Shown here in pieces: positions 1 through 9,746 of a DNA stretch of 64,000 nucleotides. Position 1 is the first letter of the stretch, and each line of letters starts with the position of its first letter. A program made the position numbers and the translations under genes. The notes beneath the pieces are model-generated. The model made no database searches. It was given only the letters and a program-made list of their open reading frames with translations, and was not told the DNA's origin. The DNA is from Lachnospira sp. GTDB lineage: Bacteria > Bacillota > Clostridia > Lachnospirales > Lachnospiraceae. The stretch spans positions 1 to 64,000 of the forward strand of contig JAGATQ010000020.1 of assembly GCA_017621205.1 (NCBI GenBank), written 5' to 3'.

Positions 1-1223
1 ACTTCTGTTATCCGGCTGTTCTGAAAACATAAAGCCGGGACAGATTTCAGGTTTTCAGGCAGCTTAACACTTCCGGTACAGGCATTTTCAAAGGTGTTTT
101 CGCTTAGCTGTGTATCCGGATGAAAGGCTGTTATTTCTAAGTTCTCATCATCTTTAAAGGCAGCTTCCCCAATGCTTCTTGCACTGGATAGGTCTGCTTC
201 TTCTAAGGCGGTACAGCCTTGGAAAGTGTTGGCGGCTATGGTAACTACATGTTCCAGGTTAATATCCTGTAACGTGGTGAGCTCTAAAAATCCGCTTTTA
301 AGCGTTGTGATACCGTCCGGCAATACTATCTTTTCTGCTCTGGTATTTGTTTTGAGACTATCCTCTGCATAACCCAGGGCAATGGTGTCTCCGGGGTAGG
401 TGGGGAGGTATTTAATTTCTTTGACCATTGTGGCTGTAACCCCTTTGATGCTTAAAGGACGTTCATGCTTAATGCCGCCGCTGCGGTAGCTTTCTGTTCC
501 TGCGAAGGGTTCTGCTGTGTTGATGAGCAGCGTTCCTGTTATATCGTCAAAGTGATAGCTTCCGCCTGTCGTGTGAAGCTTATATAATAAGGTTTTATCA
601 TATAGAATAGGGATGTCGGTTAGCTGGGTGAGGGTTAAAAATTCCTGACTGGTCAGCCCGATGTCTGCGGCACTTTCTTCGAACAGGAAGAGGTCGTATG
701 CTGTGAGAGGGTGTTTTACCATGGTGATGTCACCTGTGTATTCAAGGATGATGCTGGCTGGCTTTGAGGTGCCTTTATATATGGTACTGGTTCCTTGCTG
801 GATGAATTCATTTACTAATGCTTCCCCCTCATCCCCGAATATTAATATGTTGCCACTGGCTGTTTTCTCATCTGTGTTAATTTCTACCTGTTCTATTGCT
901 TCTACTGCTGTTAAAGCAGGACAGCTATAGGCATAATTTGCATAATCTGCAACTGTATATGGACGTTCTTCGGCTTCTGGTATGTCCTCCGTAGTATCTT
1001 CTTCTATATCTTCTGTGCTATCTTCTTCATTATTGTTTTCTGTTATATTTTCTGTACTGTCCTGCGTAACTGCCTGACTCGCATCTGCTGACGCTGTTGC
1101 CATTGCTGTGTTGTTTTGTATTGCATCAGCTATCAATATCCTCTGCATTGGCAATTGTTGGGATAACATAGCAACAAGGACCAGCAATGCTGCCATTTTT
1201 CTGCATATAGGTTTTCTGTTCAT
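1..1223 (-). CDS. BspA-like leucine-rich-repeat surface protein, C terminus outside window
   Basis: The frame is open from the ATG at 1223 to the left edge, about 407 residues, so the gene continues outside the window. Residues 1-34 form a signal peptide (basic MNRKPICRK, then a hydrophobic stretch). Residues 40-90 are acidic and T/E/D-rich, a likely wall-spanning linker. From about residue 290 the chain shows LRR_5/BspA-type repeats: LPDGITTLKSGFLELTTLQD, then units ending in NTFQGCTALEEADL and AAFKDDENLEI. Such proteins are secreted surface proteins, often adhesins. The ribosome binding site is weak (GGGCGG). A sigma-A type promoter lies directly upstream. Function beyond surface location is inferred. 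Confidence 0.8.
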   Translation of the reverse strand, partial: MNRKPICRKMAALLVLVAMLSQQLPMQRILIADAIQNNTAMATASADASQAVTQDSTENITENNNEEDSTEDIEEDTTEDIPEAEERPYTVADYANYAYSCPALTAVEAIEQVEINTDEKTASGNILIFGDEGEALVNEFIQQGTSTIYKGTSKPASIILEYTGDITMVKHPLTAYDLFLFEESAADIGLTSQEFLTLTQLTDIPILYDKTLLYKLHTTGGSYHFDDITGTLLINTAEPFAGTESYRSGGIKHERPLSIKGVTATMVKEIKYLPTYPGDTIALGYAEDSLKTNTRAEKIVLPDGITTLKSGFLELTTLQDINLEHVVTIAANTFQGCTALEEADLSSARSIGEAAFKDDENLEITAFHPDTQLSENTFENACTGSVKLPENLKSVPALCFQNSRITE

Positions 1224-1268
1224 ATTTTCTCATCCGCCCTAAGCATGTTTATTTTTTATCCTATATAT

Positions 1269-1297
1269 AATATACTGTTTTTAATTTTTTAAGTCAA
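1269..1297 (-). promoter_or_regulatory. Sigma-A-like promoter of the LRR protein gene
   Basis: Read on the minus strand: TTGACT, a 17-nt spacer and TATATT. It sits about 45 bp upstream of the start at 1223, in a very A+T-rich stretch just after the htrA terminator. It resembles the candidate promoter at 59524-59553. Confidence 0.6.
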
Positions 1298-1314
1298 TTC
1301 TTATTTACAAGGGT

Positions 1315-1372
1315 AAAAAAACACCTTCAAAACAGAACCTTTCTTCTTCATTGTCTGCTTTAAAGGTGTTTA
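1315..1372 (-). terminator. Rho-independent terminator of htrA
   Basis: On the minus strand AAACACCTT pairs with AAGGTGTTT across a loop of about 35 nt, and the stem runs into a T-rich tail. It starts 44 bp after the htrA stop. The long loop lowers confidence. Confidence 0.55.
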
Positions 1373-1415
1373 TAATCATTTCAATTTGTTATTCTATTCT
1401 CTATAATCTTTTTCA

Positions 1416-3128
1416 TTAATTCCCAAAAAAGTACTCAAATGGGTCAATTGTCTGGCTATCATTCCCATTGGGATTCTGCTGTCTGTTGTCACTATCATTT
1501 TTATTGCTATCACCCTGATTATTGCCGCTGTCATTGGCATTGTTTTCCGTAGAGCTGGAAGCATCCTTCTTGTTGCCAAGCTTCACTGTAACCTCCATCT
1601 CCTTATACTCACCATTGCCGTCCTGACGCTGAATGGTTATTGTCACCTTTGTTCCTGCTTTCTTTCTTGCAATCTGTGCCTGCAGCCCATCCATTGTTGT
1701 AATCTTATGGTCATTAAATTTGGTAATAATATCTCGCTGTTGGATTCCTGCTTTTTCTGCCGGGGAATTGTCTGTAATATTACTTACCCAGACCCCCTCC
1801 GGCATATCGTAAGAGTCGACTAAATCATTGCTCACATCTGAACCATAAATACCAAGGTATGCCTGCTCATTTTCCCCTACCTTTTCTTCGTTCATTAATT
1901 CTTCAATAATCGGACGGGCAATCTCCATCGGTATCGCATATCCCATACCTTCTACCTCCTCGGAGGCATATTTTACAGAATTGATAGCAATCAATTCTCC
2001 ACTGGTGTTAAGAAGTGCTCCTCCAGAATTACCAGGGTTGATGGCAGCATCTGTCTGCAGCAAGGTCATTGTGCCGTCCTCAAGCTGTATCTCACGTTCC
2101 TTCGCACTGACAATTCCTCGGGTTACGGATTGTCCATAGCCTAATGCATTACCGATTGCAATTACTTCATCACCTACATACAGGCTCTCAGAATCACCGA
2201 GTACCGCCACCTTAACCATATCCAGCGTTTCCTTTTCCATAGCCGATTTATCTACCGTAAGCACTGCTAAATCTGCATCTGCATCCTTGCCCTTAACCGT
2301 AGCTTCTACTATCTTATCATCAGAAAAGGTTACCTGTACCTTGGTTGCATCTCCATAGGCATTGTCCGAAATAACGTGGTTGTTTGTTACAATCATAAAC
2401 TGGTCATCATTTTCACTAATCACAACACCGGAGCCACTACCGGTCTGCTCCTTGGAGCCACTGTTGTTTCCGCCATAAAACCAATAATAAAAATCATTAA
2501 AGTTACTATTATTGCTTGCTGAAAATGTGCTTGTAATTGATACAATCGACGGCATGACATTGTCAACCAATTCCCTTACAGAGCCGGAGCTGCCGCTTCC
2601 TGCCGTTGTCTTTACAGTACCTGCCGTAGACGAAGAAGCAGAATTGGAAATTGGCTGATTGGTTGGTTTCACCGCAACCTTCTGATAAGCAGCAGTCATT
2701 CCAACCATAACACAGCCTGCTACCGCACCAAAGGCAACCGCCTTTCCAATAAATCTGGCTACCTTGTGTTCCTTTTTGTTCTTGTTCTGTGGCTTCTTTC
2801 TTGCGTCATTCGCATAACTTTGTGCCGCACCATAAGGATTGCTGCTTTGATAGCTGCCCGCACCGGAATACGCCGTGCTGCTCTGATAACTGCTAAAGCT
2901 TGTCTGTGAACCGGTATTTTGTCCAGCACCGCCTCCCGGTGTATAAGTGGCGTAAATCGGAGGCGTCTGCTGCTCACTCTTCTTCTGTGCCTGCTCATCA
3001 TTACTTTCATTCACATAGGTCTTTGCATTCGGGTCACTGTCATTAATGTAGCTTCTATGATAAGTCGCATCCTGATTCTTATTACTATCTTCTCCCATTG
3101 AATTCTGATTGTTAAATTCTTCGTTCAT
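1416..3128 (-). CDS. htrA: Membrane-anchored HtrA/DegP-type serine protease with one PDZ domain
   Basis: A trypsin-fold (S1C) quality-control protease that acts outside the membrane on misfolded secreted proteins. The N-terminal 120 residues are low-complexity, hydrophilic and cytoplasmic (N, Q, S, Y, G rich). A single transmembrane segment spans about 127-148. The protease domain covers about 185-410. The visible catalytic triad is His251 (TNNHV), Asp286 (DADLAVL) and Ser368 (NPGNSGGAL). A PDZ domain follows at 423-518, then an N/D/S-rich tail. At 570 residues it is longer than most HtrAs because of the N-terminal region and the tail. The start at 3128 has a GAAAGGGG ribosome binding site. 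It is monocistronic, divergent from the sugar transferase gene, and ends at the terminator at 1315-1372. Confidence 0.95.
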   Translation of the reverse strand: MNEEFNNQNSMGEDSNKNQDATYHRSYINDSDPNAKTYVNESNDEQAQKKSEQQTPPIYATYTPGGGAGQNTGSQTSFSSYQSSTAYSGAGSYQSSNPYGAAQSYANDARKKPQNKNKKEHKVARFIGKAVAFGAVAGCVMVGMTAAYQKVAVKPTNQPISNSASSSTAGTVKTTAGSGSSGSVRELVDNVMPSIVSITSTFSASNNSNFNDFYYWFYGGNNSGSKEQTGSGSGVVISENDDQFMIVTNNHVISDNAYGDATKVQVTFSDDKIVEATVKGKDADADLAVLTVDKSAMEKETLDMVKVAVLGDSESLYVGDEVIAIGNALGYGQSVTRGIVSAKEREIQLEDGTMTLLQTDAAINPGNSGGALLNTSGELIAINSVKYASEEVEGMGYAIPMEIARPIIEELMNEEKVGENEQAYLGIYGSDVSNDLVDSYDMPEGVWVSNITDNSPAEKAGIQQRDIITKFNDHKITTMDGLQAQIARKKAGTKVTITIQRQDGNGEYKEMEVTVKLGNKKDASSSTENNANDSGNNQGDSNKNDSDNRQQNPNGNDSQTIDPFEYFFGN

Positions 3129-3434
3129 AATGCATACCCCTTTCTCGTATACGTTTCTCGCTTTTACGATTTTTATATTACCAAGTGTTTGTGATTAAAT
3201 TGTGTCTGACCTGTTACAAGTTTGTGTTACTTTTGAATTTCATATTCAACAGTTACAAATACAATATTACAAATGGAAATTATGAGATTATGAAGCAAAT
3301 ATGCAAAAAAACATTGTGAAAAATTTCCATCTATTGTATCATAGAAATAGTTTTATGCAATACTTTAGATAGGAAAAGAGTCTATATCTTTTAATGTTGT
3401 TTTTAGATGAATATAGAAATCGAGGTTACTATTC
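3129..3434. other. Divergent intergenic region between htrA and the sugar transferase
   Basis: 306 bp of A+T-rich DNA that must hold promoters for both divergent genes. I could not assign convincing -35/-10 pairs. The short motif GTTACA or its complement recurs several times between about 3210 and 3275, which could be a regulator site, but it is too short and A+T-rich to call. No ORF with a ribosome binding site was seen. Confidence 0.35.
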
Positions 3435-4874
3435 ATGATTAAGGAGAATCAAAAATATTTTAACGGGCTGCACCTTGTGCTGGATGCCATTATAACTGTT
3501 GTATCATTTGTGATAGCTTACTATATCCGGTTTGAGTTTCCACTCTTTGCACCCAAACAGCTTCCGGGGACACTTGGTATCTTTTATTATACCTTAAGAG
3601 ACTACCTGCTGCCAGTCTACAAGTCTCCTTTGCTATATATTACAATTGGCTACATTATATTATATTACATTTTTCATTTGTATGCCCCAAAACGATTTTT
3701 AAGCCGCAAATTTGAGCTGCTTAATATTATCAAGGCTAATGTTGTGGGACTTGTCATCACCTTTGTATCGCTTTATTTATTTAAGCTTGACAATTACTCC
3801 AGATGGCTGTTTATTATATTCTGCGGTGTCAACATTTTCCTTTCCACACTGGTGCGCAATATCATCCGCAAATCGCTGGCAATTCTTAGGGAAAGTGGAC
3901 GAAACCTAAAGCATATTATTATTATCGGCTTTAGTGCTGCTGCTGCCTCCTACATTGACCGATTGAAGCTGAACCCCCAGTGGGGCTATCGGATTCATGG
4001 TATTTTCGATGACACGATGCCAATGGATTTTGAATACCGGGGAGTGCCAAAGATTGGAACGATTAAGGATTTGGAGCCTTACCTTACAGAGAATGTATTA
4101 GACGAATCCATCATAACCTTGAATATCAAGGAATATTCTAAATTGGAGAGCATCGTCTCTATTTGTGAAAAAAGTGGAACACATACCAAGTTTGTACCGG
4201 ATTATTATAAATTTATTACTACCCAGCCATACATTGAGGATTTAAACGGACTTCCGGTTATCAATATCCGCAATGTACCACTTAGCAACACCATTAACAA
4301 AATAATCAAACGCATTATTGATATTATTGGCTCTATCGTTGCCATTATTCTGTTTTCACCGATTATGCTTGTGGTAGCACTTCTTGTAAAATTGACCTCT
4401 CCCGGTCCGGTTATATTCAGCCAGGTACGGGTCGGACTGCATAACAAGGAATTTAAAATGTTTAAATTCCGCTCCATGTGTGTACAGAATGCCGCCAAGG
4501 AATCCAAAGCATGGACCACCAGCGATGACCCGCGTGTCACAAAGGTTGGTAAATTCATTCGGCGGACCAGCATTGATGAGCTTCCACAGTTCTTCAATGT
4601 ATTAAAAGGAGATATGAGCTTAGTAGGACCAAGACCGGAACGTCCATTTTTTGTAGAGAAATTCAAGGAAGAAATCCCAAAATATCTGATAAAGCATCAG
4701 GTACGCCCCGGAATAACCGGATGGGCACAGGTCAATGGTTTTCGTGGAGATACCTCCATTAAGCTTCGTATTGAACACGACATTTACTATATCGAAAACT
4801 GGACACTGGGACTGGATATCAAGATATTGTTTTTAACAGTATTTAAGGGCTTTGTAAATGAAAATGCATATTAA
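3435..4874 (+). CDS. Undecaprenyl-phosphate sugar-1-phosphate transferase (WcaJ/WbaP-like priming enzyme)
   Basis: Starts exopolysaccharide or capsule synthesis by moving a sugar-1-phosphate from a UDP-sugar to undecaprenyl phosphate in the membrane. Residues 1-150 contain four hydrophobic segments. Residues 155-270 form a Rossmann-like CoA-binding region (HIIIIGFSAAAASY). One more hydrophobic segment follows at about 290-315 (IIDIIGSIVAIILFSPIMLV). The C-terminal bacterial sugar transferase domain shows KFRSM, the signature DELPQFFNVLKGDMSLVGPR, and PGITGWAQVNG. The length of 479 fits full-length WcaJ-type enzymes. The sugar cannot be told from sequence. It lies 23 bp upstream of glmS and is probably co-transcribed with it, linking amino-sugar supply to polymer priming. 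No other glycosyltransferases are adjacent. Confidence 0.9.
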   Translation: MIKENQKYFNGLHLVLDAIITVVSFVIAYYIRFEFPLFAPKQLPGTLGIFYYTLRDYLLPVYKSPLLYITIGYIILYYIFHLYAPKRFLSRKFELLNIIKANVVGLVITFVSLYLFKLDNYSRWLFIIFCGVNIFLSTLVRNIIRKSLAILRESGRNLKHIIIIGFSAAAASYIDRLKLNPQWGYRIHGIFDDTMPMDFEYRGVPKIGTIKDLEPYLTENVLDESIITLNIKEYSKLESIVSICEKSGTHTKFVPDYYKFITTQPYIEDLNGLPVINIRNVPLSNTINKIIKRIIDIIGSIVAIILFSPIMLVVALLVKLTSPGPVIFSQVRVGLHNKEFKMFKFRSMCVQNAAKESKAWTTSDDPRVTKVGKFIRRTSIDELPQFFNVLKGDMSLVGPRPERPFFVEKFKEEIPKYLIKHQVRPGITGWAQVNGFRGDTSIKLRIEHDIYYIENWTLGLDIKILFLTVFKGFVNENAY

Positions 4875-4897
4875 ATTCAAGAAGGGATGATAAAATT

Positions 4898-6730
4898 ATG
4901 TGTGGTATTGTTGGATTTGTAGGGAAACAACAGGCGGCTCCTCTTTTGCTGGATGGACTTTCCAAACTGGAATACCGGGGGTATGATTCTGCTGGCATTG
5001 CAGTTTATGATAAAGAGCAGGATGCCATCGATGTCGTCAAGGCAAAGGGACGCTTGCAGGCATTACGCGATTTGACGGGGGACGGACAGAGTGTAAAGGG
5101 ATGTATTGGTATCGGCCACACAAGATGGGCGACCCACGGAGAGCCAAGTGTTGTTAATTCCCATCCCCATTTTAATAAAGATAAAAGTGTTTGTATCGTT
5201 CACAATGGTATTATAGAAAATTACCAGCCTCTTAAGGAGAAGATGCAAAGCCGTGGCATGGAATTTATTTCGCAGACCGATACTGAGGTAGTAGTCCACA
5301 TGCTGGAGCATTACTATTCCGGTGACCCGCTATCAGCAATTATCAAGGTAATGCACCGTGTAAAGGGTTCCTATGCACTCGGTGTTATGTTCAAAGAGCA
5401 TCCGGGAGAGCTATATGCGGTACGCAAGGACAGCCCGCTCATTATTGGCGTATCAGAGGAAGGCAACTTTATCGCTTCCGATGTGCCTGCTATTTTAAAG
5501 CATACAAGAAATGTCTATTTTATTGATAATCTGGAGATTGCTAAGCTTACAGAGACTAGCGTTGAATTCTTTAACGAGGATGCAGAACCGATTGAAAAAG
5601 AATTAACTACCGTAAAATGGGATATCGAAGCTGCCGAAAAGGGTGGCTATGAGCATTTTATGCTTAAGGAGATTTACGAACAGCCAAAGGTTGTTGCAGA
5701 TACTATTAATCCTAGAATCGAACAAGGGCAAATCGTATTAAAAGAACTGAATATGTCAGATGAGGAGATTCAAGCACTGAAACGCATCTATATCATCGGC
5801 TGTGGCTCTGCTTATCATGTGGGCATGGCAGTAAAATATATGATAGAACAGATTGCCCGGATTCCGGTAGATGTCGATTTGGCATCCGAATTCCGCTACC
5901 GCAATCCGATTATGGAACCAGATTCCCTGGCAATTATTATCAGCCAGTCCGGGGAAACTGCCGATTCCTTGGCGGCACTTCGCGAGATTCAGAGCCGGGG
6001 CATCAAAGTACTTGGCGTAGTCAATGTGGTGGGAAGCTCCATTGCCAGAGAAGCAGATAACGTATTATACACATGGGCTGGACCTGAGATTGCAGTTGCA
6101 ACTACCAAGGCATATAGTGCCCAGTTAGCTGCCTGCTATCTATTAGGTATTCATTTCGCCAAGGTGCGGGGACAGATTGATGATAAGACATACCAGAGTA
6201 TGGTAGAAGAGCTACAGGCTCTTCCTGATAAAATCCAAAGCATCCTAGGGGATAAAGAACGAATCCAATGGTTTGCCAGCAAATATTCTGCTGCCAAGGA
6301 TATGTTCTTTATCGGCAGAGGACAGGATTATGCCACTGCCATGGAAGGTTCCCTAAAGCTAAAGGAAATCTCCTACATCCACTCCGAGGCCTATGCTGCC
6401 GGAGAGCTTAAGCACGGCTCTATTTCCTTAATTGAGGATGGAACCTTGAGCGTTGCGATAGCAACCCAGCCGGACTTATATGAGAAAATGGTAAGTAACA
6501 TTGTAGAAGTACGAAGCCGTGGCTCATTTGTATTTGCGTTAACGACGGAAGGCAATTACAGCATGGAGGATACTTCCGACTTCACAGTATATGTACCAAA
6601 AACACTATCCTGCTTTTCCACCTCTCTGTCTGTGATTCCGCTGCAGCTATTCGGATACTATGTATCTGTGGCAAAGGGTTGTGATGTGGATAAACCAAGA
6701 AACCTTGCAAAATCGGTGACAGTAGAGTAA
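4898..6730 (+). CDS. glmS: Glutamine--fructose-6-phosphate aminotransferase (isomerizing)
   Basis: Makes glucosamine-6-phosphate from fructose-6-phosphate and glutamine, the first step toward UDP-GlcNAc, peptidoglycan and other amino-sugar polymers. The N terminus MCGIVGFVG gives the catalytic Cys2 of the Ntn-type glutaminase domain (about 1-240), with GHTRWATHG further in. Two SIS isomerase domains follow, with IIGCGSAYHVG and SQSGETADSLAALRE in the first. The C-terminal PRNLAKSVTVE is the family ending. The length of 610 is normal. The ribosome binding site is AAGAAGGGA. Only 23 bp separate it from the upstream gene, so there is no room for a glmS ribozyme. A strong terminator follows at 6822-6864. 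Confidence 0.97.
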   Translation: MCGIVGFVGKQQAAPLLLDGLSKLEYRGYDSAGIAVYDKEQDAIDVVKAKGRLQALRDLTGDGQSVKGCIGIGHTRWATHGEPSVVNSHPHFNKDKSVCIVHNGIIENYQPLKEKMQSRGMEFISQTDTEVVVHMLEHYYSGDPLSAIIKVMHRVKGSYALGVMFKEHPGELYAVRKDSPLIIGVSEEGNFIASDVPAILKHTRNVYFIDNLEIAKLTETSVEFFNEDAEPIEKELTTVKWDIEAAEKGGYEHFMLKEIYEQPKVVADTINPRIEQGQIVLKELNMSDEEIQALKRIYIIGCGSAYHVGMAVKYMIEQIARIPVDVDLASEFRYRNPIMEPDSLAIIISQSGETADSLAALREIQSRGIKVLGVVNVVGSSIAREADNVLYTWAGPEIAVATTKAYSAQLAACYLLGIHFAKVRGQIDDKTYQSMVEELQALPDKIQSILGDKERIQWFASKYSAAKDMFFIGRGQDYATAMEGSLKLKEISYIHSEAYAAGELKHGSISLIEDGTLSVAIATQPDLYEKMVSNIVEVRSRGSFVFALTTEGNYSMEDTSDFTVYVPKTLSCFSTSLSVIPLQLFGYYVSVAKGCDVDKPRNLAKSVTVE

Positions 6731-6821
6731 AAACTCAAACTTCGCACATGATAATACTATACTACGTAGATGATTGCTATATGTAATCTATAAGATAAAC
6801 GTTTATAATATAAGTTAATTC

Positions 6822-6864
6822 ACAGGGATTATAACCAACATTCGGTTATAATCCCTGTTTTCTT
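6822..6864 (+). terminator. Rho-independent terminator after glmS
   Basis: A perfect 15-bp stem (ACAGGGATTATAACC with its complement at 6844-6858) and a 7-nt loop, followed by a TTTC tail on the plus strand. It closes the sugar transferase-glmS unit. Confidence 0.85.
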
Positions 6865-6916
6865 ACATATACTGAAAGCAGGGTAAGTAAAATAACCGAG
6901 TGAAAGGAGACTCCCT

Positions 6917-8500
6917 ATGGAATTAACGAAGAAAATGATACATACAAGCACGGTAAAACCGGGAATTACGATGCAAACCACCTTGGACGACGATTTTAAT
7001 GTGCCGGACAGCAAAGCGGACGTGGAAAAGCTGATTACAACCCGGGGCAATCTGGAAATCACTGAGGTAGAGGCCATGGTGGATAAAATTAAAATCACCG
7101 GTGTCTGTCATTTCTATGCACTTTATACGACCAACATGGACAGCTATCCCATTAGCTCACTGGAGGGCAGCCTGCCATTTGAACAGGTCTTAAATTATGA
7201 TGGAGTGCATCCAAATGATACTATTAAGGCAAAGGCAAATCTGGAGGATTTGAATATCTCCATCATCAACTCCAGAAAGCTGAGCATCCGCTGCCTCATA
7301 TTTTTAAAGTGTAGTGTCAGCGACACGCAAAGTCTGGAGGCTACCATCGATTTAGAACAGCCACTTCCAACCAAGCAGAATGGTTCACAAAGAGAACCAT
7401 CCATGGAGCGCCTCTATAAAACACTTGACATGACCACACTGCGGGTTAATAAAAAAGATATTTTTCGCATCAAGGAGGAGCTTCGAATCCCTTCCGGCAA
7501 AGCTCCGGTATATGAAATTTTATGGACAGAAACGACTCTCAACAATTGGGATGTCCGCCTGTTGGACGGCAATCTTTTGCTGACGGGAGACCTTGCATTG
7601 TTCCTGCTTTATCAGACCGATGAGGAGCAGACTCCTATTCAGTTTCTAGAAATGGAGCTTCCATTTAAAGGAGAGCTCCCATGTGATGACTGTATGGAAG
7701 GAATGATTGACTGTGTGGATATCCGCATTGCCTCAACCAACCTAAGCATTCATCCAAACAGCGATGGGGAGGAACGCCTGTTAGAGCTGGAATGTACATT
7801 GGATTTGGATATCCGTATCTACGAGGAAGAACAGCTTAAGCTGTTATCCGACATCTATTCTCCGAGTGCAGAGTGTAAGGTAGAACAACTACCATTCCAC
7901 TATGCAAGACTGCTCCAGAAAAATAATGCAAAGACCCGAATCAGCCAGAAAATGAAACTGAAGGACGCCAAGGAAAGTATTATGCAGATTACCCACATCA
8001 ATGGTAATGTGAAAATTGATGAAATGACTATCCAGCCTGACGGAATTAAAGTTGAGGGTGTAGTAACAGCCGATGTTCTCTATGCTGCCGGGAGTGATTC
8101 CCATCCATTCAATGCAACCTTTTTAATGGTTCCGTTTGATTATCTGGTAGAAATGGATGGAATTACGGAAAAGGACAGCTATGAAATGGTGGCAAATCTT
8201 GACCAGATTACCATTAATATGATTGACAGCGACGAAGTAGAACTAAAGGCCAATGTCTCTCTGTCTGCCATCGCCTTTGAAGAGCTGACAGAATATGCCA
8301 TTAAAGATGTCAGTGTGGAGGCACTGGATGCGGAAAAAATGCAGAAGCAGCCGGGAATGATTGGTTACATTGTAAAGCAGGGTGACAGTCTGTGGAGCAT
8401 TGCCAAGACCTATTATACAACCAAGGAAAGTATTATGGAATGTAATGAATTGGAAAACGAAAACATTAAGGTTGGGGATAAGCTGATAATTGTAAAATAA
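6917..8500 (+). CDS. DUF3794 (SPOCS) and LysM domain protein, probable spore-envelope component
   Basis: A soluble 527-residue protein without a signal peptide. The first DUF3794/SPOCS-type domain covers about residues 30-130 (DDDFNVPDSKADVEKLI). Similar beta-rich segments follow at about 190-300 and 340-450. A C-terminal LysM domain spans about 480-527 (YIVKQGDSLWSIAKTYY, then NIKVGDKLIIVK) and should bind peptidoglycan. DUF3794-LysM proteins are typical of clostridial spore formers and are made in the mother cell or coat. The assignment to spores is family knowledge; nothing in the local sequence proves it. The start at 6917 has a GAAAGGAG ribosome binding site. It stands alone between two terminators. 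Confidence 0.85.
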   Translation: MELTKKMIHTSTVKPGITMQTTLDDDFNVPDSKADVEKLITTRGNLEITEVEAMVDKIKITGVCHFYALYTTNMDSYPISSLEGSLPFEQVLNYDGVHPNDTIKAKANLEDLNISIINSRKLSIRCLIFLKCSVSDTQSLEATIDLEQPLPTKQNGSQREPSMERLYKTLDMTTLRVNKKDIFRIKEELRIPSGKAPVYEILWTETTLNNWDVRLLDGNLLLTGDLALFLLYQTDEEQTPIQFLEMELPFKGELPCDDCMEGMIDCVDIRIASTNLSIHPNSDGEERLLELECTLDLDIRIYEEEQLKLLSDIYSPSAECKVEQLPFHYARLLQKNNAKTRISQKMKLKDAKESIMQITHINGNVKIDEMTIQPDGIKVEGVVTADVLYAAGSDSHPFNATFLMVPFDYLVEMDGITEKDSYEMVANLDQITINMIDSDEVELKANVSLSAIAFEELTEYAIKDVSVEALDAEKMQKQPGMIGYIVKQGDSLWSIAKTYYTTKESIMECNELENENIKVGDKLIIVK

Positions 8501-8572
8501 AACAGTTCCATTATTCTCACAATCTACCTTGTGCCTAAAAATTTGACATAATATGCACAATACAATGTCCAA

Positions 8573-8611
8573 GGCAGCTTATCTATCTCTATATAGGATA
8601 GGTAAGCTGCC
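8573..8611. terminator. Bidirectional terminator between convergent genes
   Basis: GGCAGCTTATCTATC pairs with GATAGGTAAGCTGCC over a short A+T loop. It lies between the ends of the DUF3794 gene (plus) and the transglutaminase-like gene (minus) and can serve both. Confidence 0.75.
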
Positions 8612-8627
8612 TATCATTTATTTATAG

Positions 8628-9452
8628 CTAAATTTTCTTCCGATTCACTGCATGCAGGCAATATGTATGATAGGAAACATTGTAGTTTTTCCGAAAGCTT
8701 TTTGCTTCCGCAAACAAGGGGTCATATACTCTTCCACCAATCTCCGTCCACGCATGTTCCGTATCGTCACACACATAAACCTTTCCAGCCCCACATTCCT
8801 TTGCCAGAAAAGCAAAAGCACATGCCTCGGATACACAACAGCCATCATTCCTCTTAAAAATATCGTTAGCAAATTTCATCTCCCAGCCGGAATGCTTCCT
8901 GCCAGAACAAAGGGTACGATAACGGTGATAGGGGAAATGAAACAGCCACTTAAAGCATTTTTTCAGCTTAACCTTCTTAGAGTCTGTAGGATTCGTATGC
9001 TCCTCCATTATCCTTCTTGCAGTTATCATGGTATTTATTTTATTCTTGTTATAGGTCGTAAGCTGAGCTGTTCCATCCTTTTTCAGTTTAATACCATCCA
9101 CATTTTTCTTCGTCTGCATGCATCCGTTTTTCCGGCTAAAAAAATAATATTCATCCCCTATCTTCCTCCATCCCTTTACGACTCTTCCCTTTTTATCTAC
9201 ATAGTAGGTTTTCTCCAACCACTCTACAAACCGGGATGTCATCTTGTCACTAAAGTCATCCAAAATATAAGTGTAACCGTCCTTCTTGGTTATCATGCGG
9301 GCAGGAACAGGGGCTTCAGCATCCTGCACAGCTTCACTGGTTTCTTCATTAGGAGAAGGCATGTCCTGCTCCTTGGCACTACACAATAAACAGGAACAAA
9401 GCAAGCATAAAATAATTGCTAGTAATTGATAGTTTCTTGATTTCTGTCTCAT
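8628..9452 (-). CDS. Lipoprotein with transglutaminase-like domain and a wall-binding-type repeat
   Basis: 274 residues. The N terminus is a hydrophobic signal with several cysteines. LCSC at 18-21 is a plausible lipobox, so it is likely a lipoprotein, though simple secretion is possible. Residues 82-130 carry a choline/glucan-binding-type repeat (YYVDKKGRVVKGWRKIGDEY, then YFFSRKNG). The C-terminal domain (about 140-274) has a transglutaminase-like order of catalytic residues: Cys205 or Cys206 (NDGCCVSEA), His233 (TEHAW) and Asp244 (VYDPLF). The substrate is unknown; relatives act as proteases or peptide crosslinkers at the cell surface. The start has a clear GGAG ribosome binding site (AAAAGGAGAGTAATCC before the ATG). 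Confidence 0.75.
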   Translation of the reverse strand: MRQKSRNYQLLAIILCLLCSCLLCSAKEQDMPSPNEETSEAVQDAEAPVPARMITKKDGYTYILDDFSDKMTSRFVEWLEKTYYVDKKGRVVKGWRKIGDEYYFFSRKNGCMQTKKNVDGIKLKKDGTAQLTTYNKNKINTMITARRIMEEHTNPTDSKKVKLKKCFKWLFHFPYHRYRTLCSGRKHSGWEMKFANDIFKRNDGCCVSEACAFAFLAKECGAGKVYVCDDTEHAWTEIGGRVYDPLFAEAKSFRKNYNVSYHTYCLHAVNRKKI

Positions 9453-9746
9453 GGATTACTCTCCTTTTAAAGTTTTTGTAATGCCAGATTGAGTGAAGCA
9501 GCCATGCCCTGTCGCCTCTAACATTACTATATCTTATTGTAGGCTATTTCACTGCCAACGACTATGCCTGTTCGTATGCTAAAGTTCGAGAAGATTCGGG
9601 AAAAAATGGCAACGTAGCACACTTTATCTCACAGCCTATCAACTTTATTTCCATCAAATGTTAAAATCATAATGCGAAGCTTGAGTGTTCACTTAATTTG
9701 AAGTACCGAATGTCTATTGTTTTATATGAGCTAAGGAGGGATTACC

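Noticed and set aside
4875-4897. Possible glmS ribozyme upstream of glmS
   Set aside because: Only 23 bp separate the two genes; there is no space for the ribozyme.
8652-9389. 245-codon plus-strand ORF opposite the transglutaminase-like gene
   Set aside because: Fully antisense to a better supported gene with signal peptide, domain motifs and ribosome binding site.
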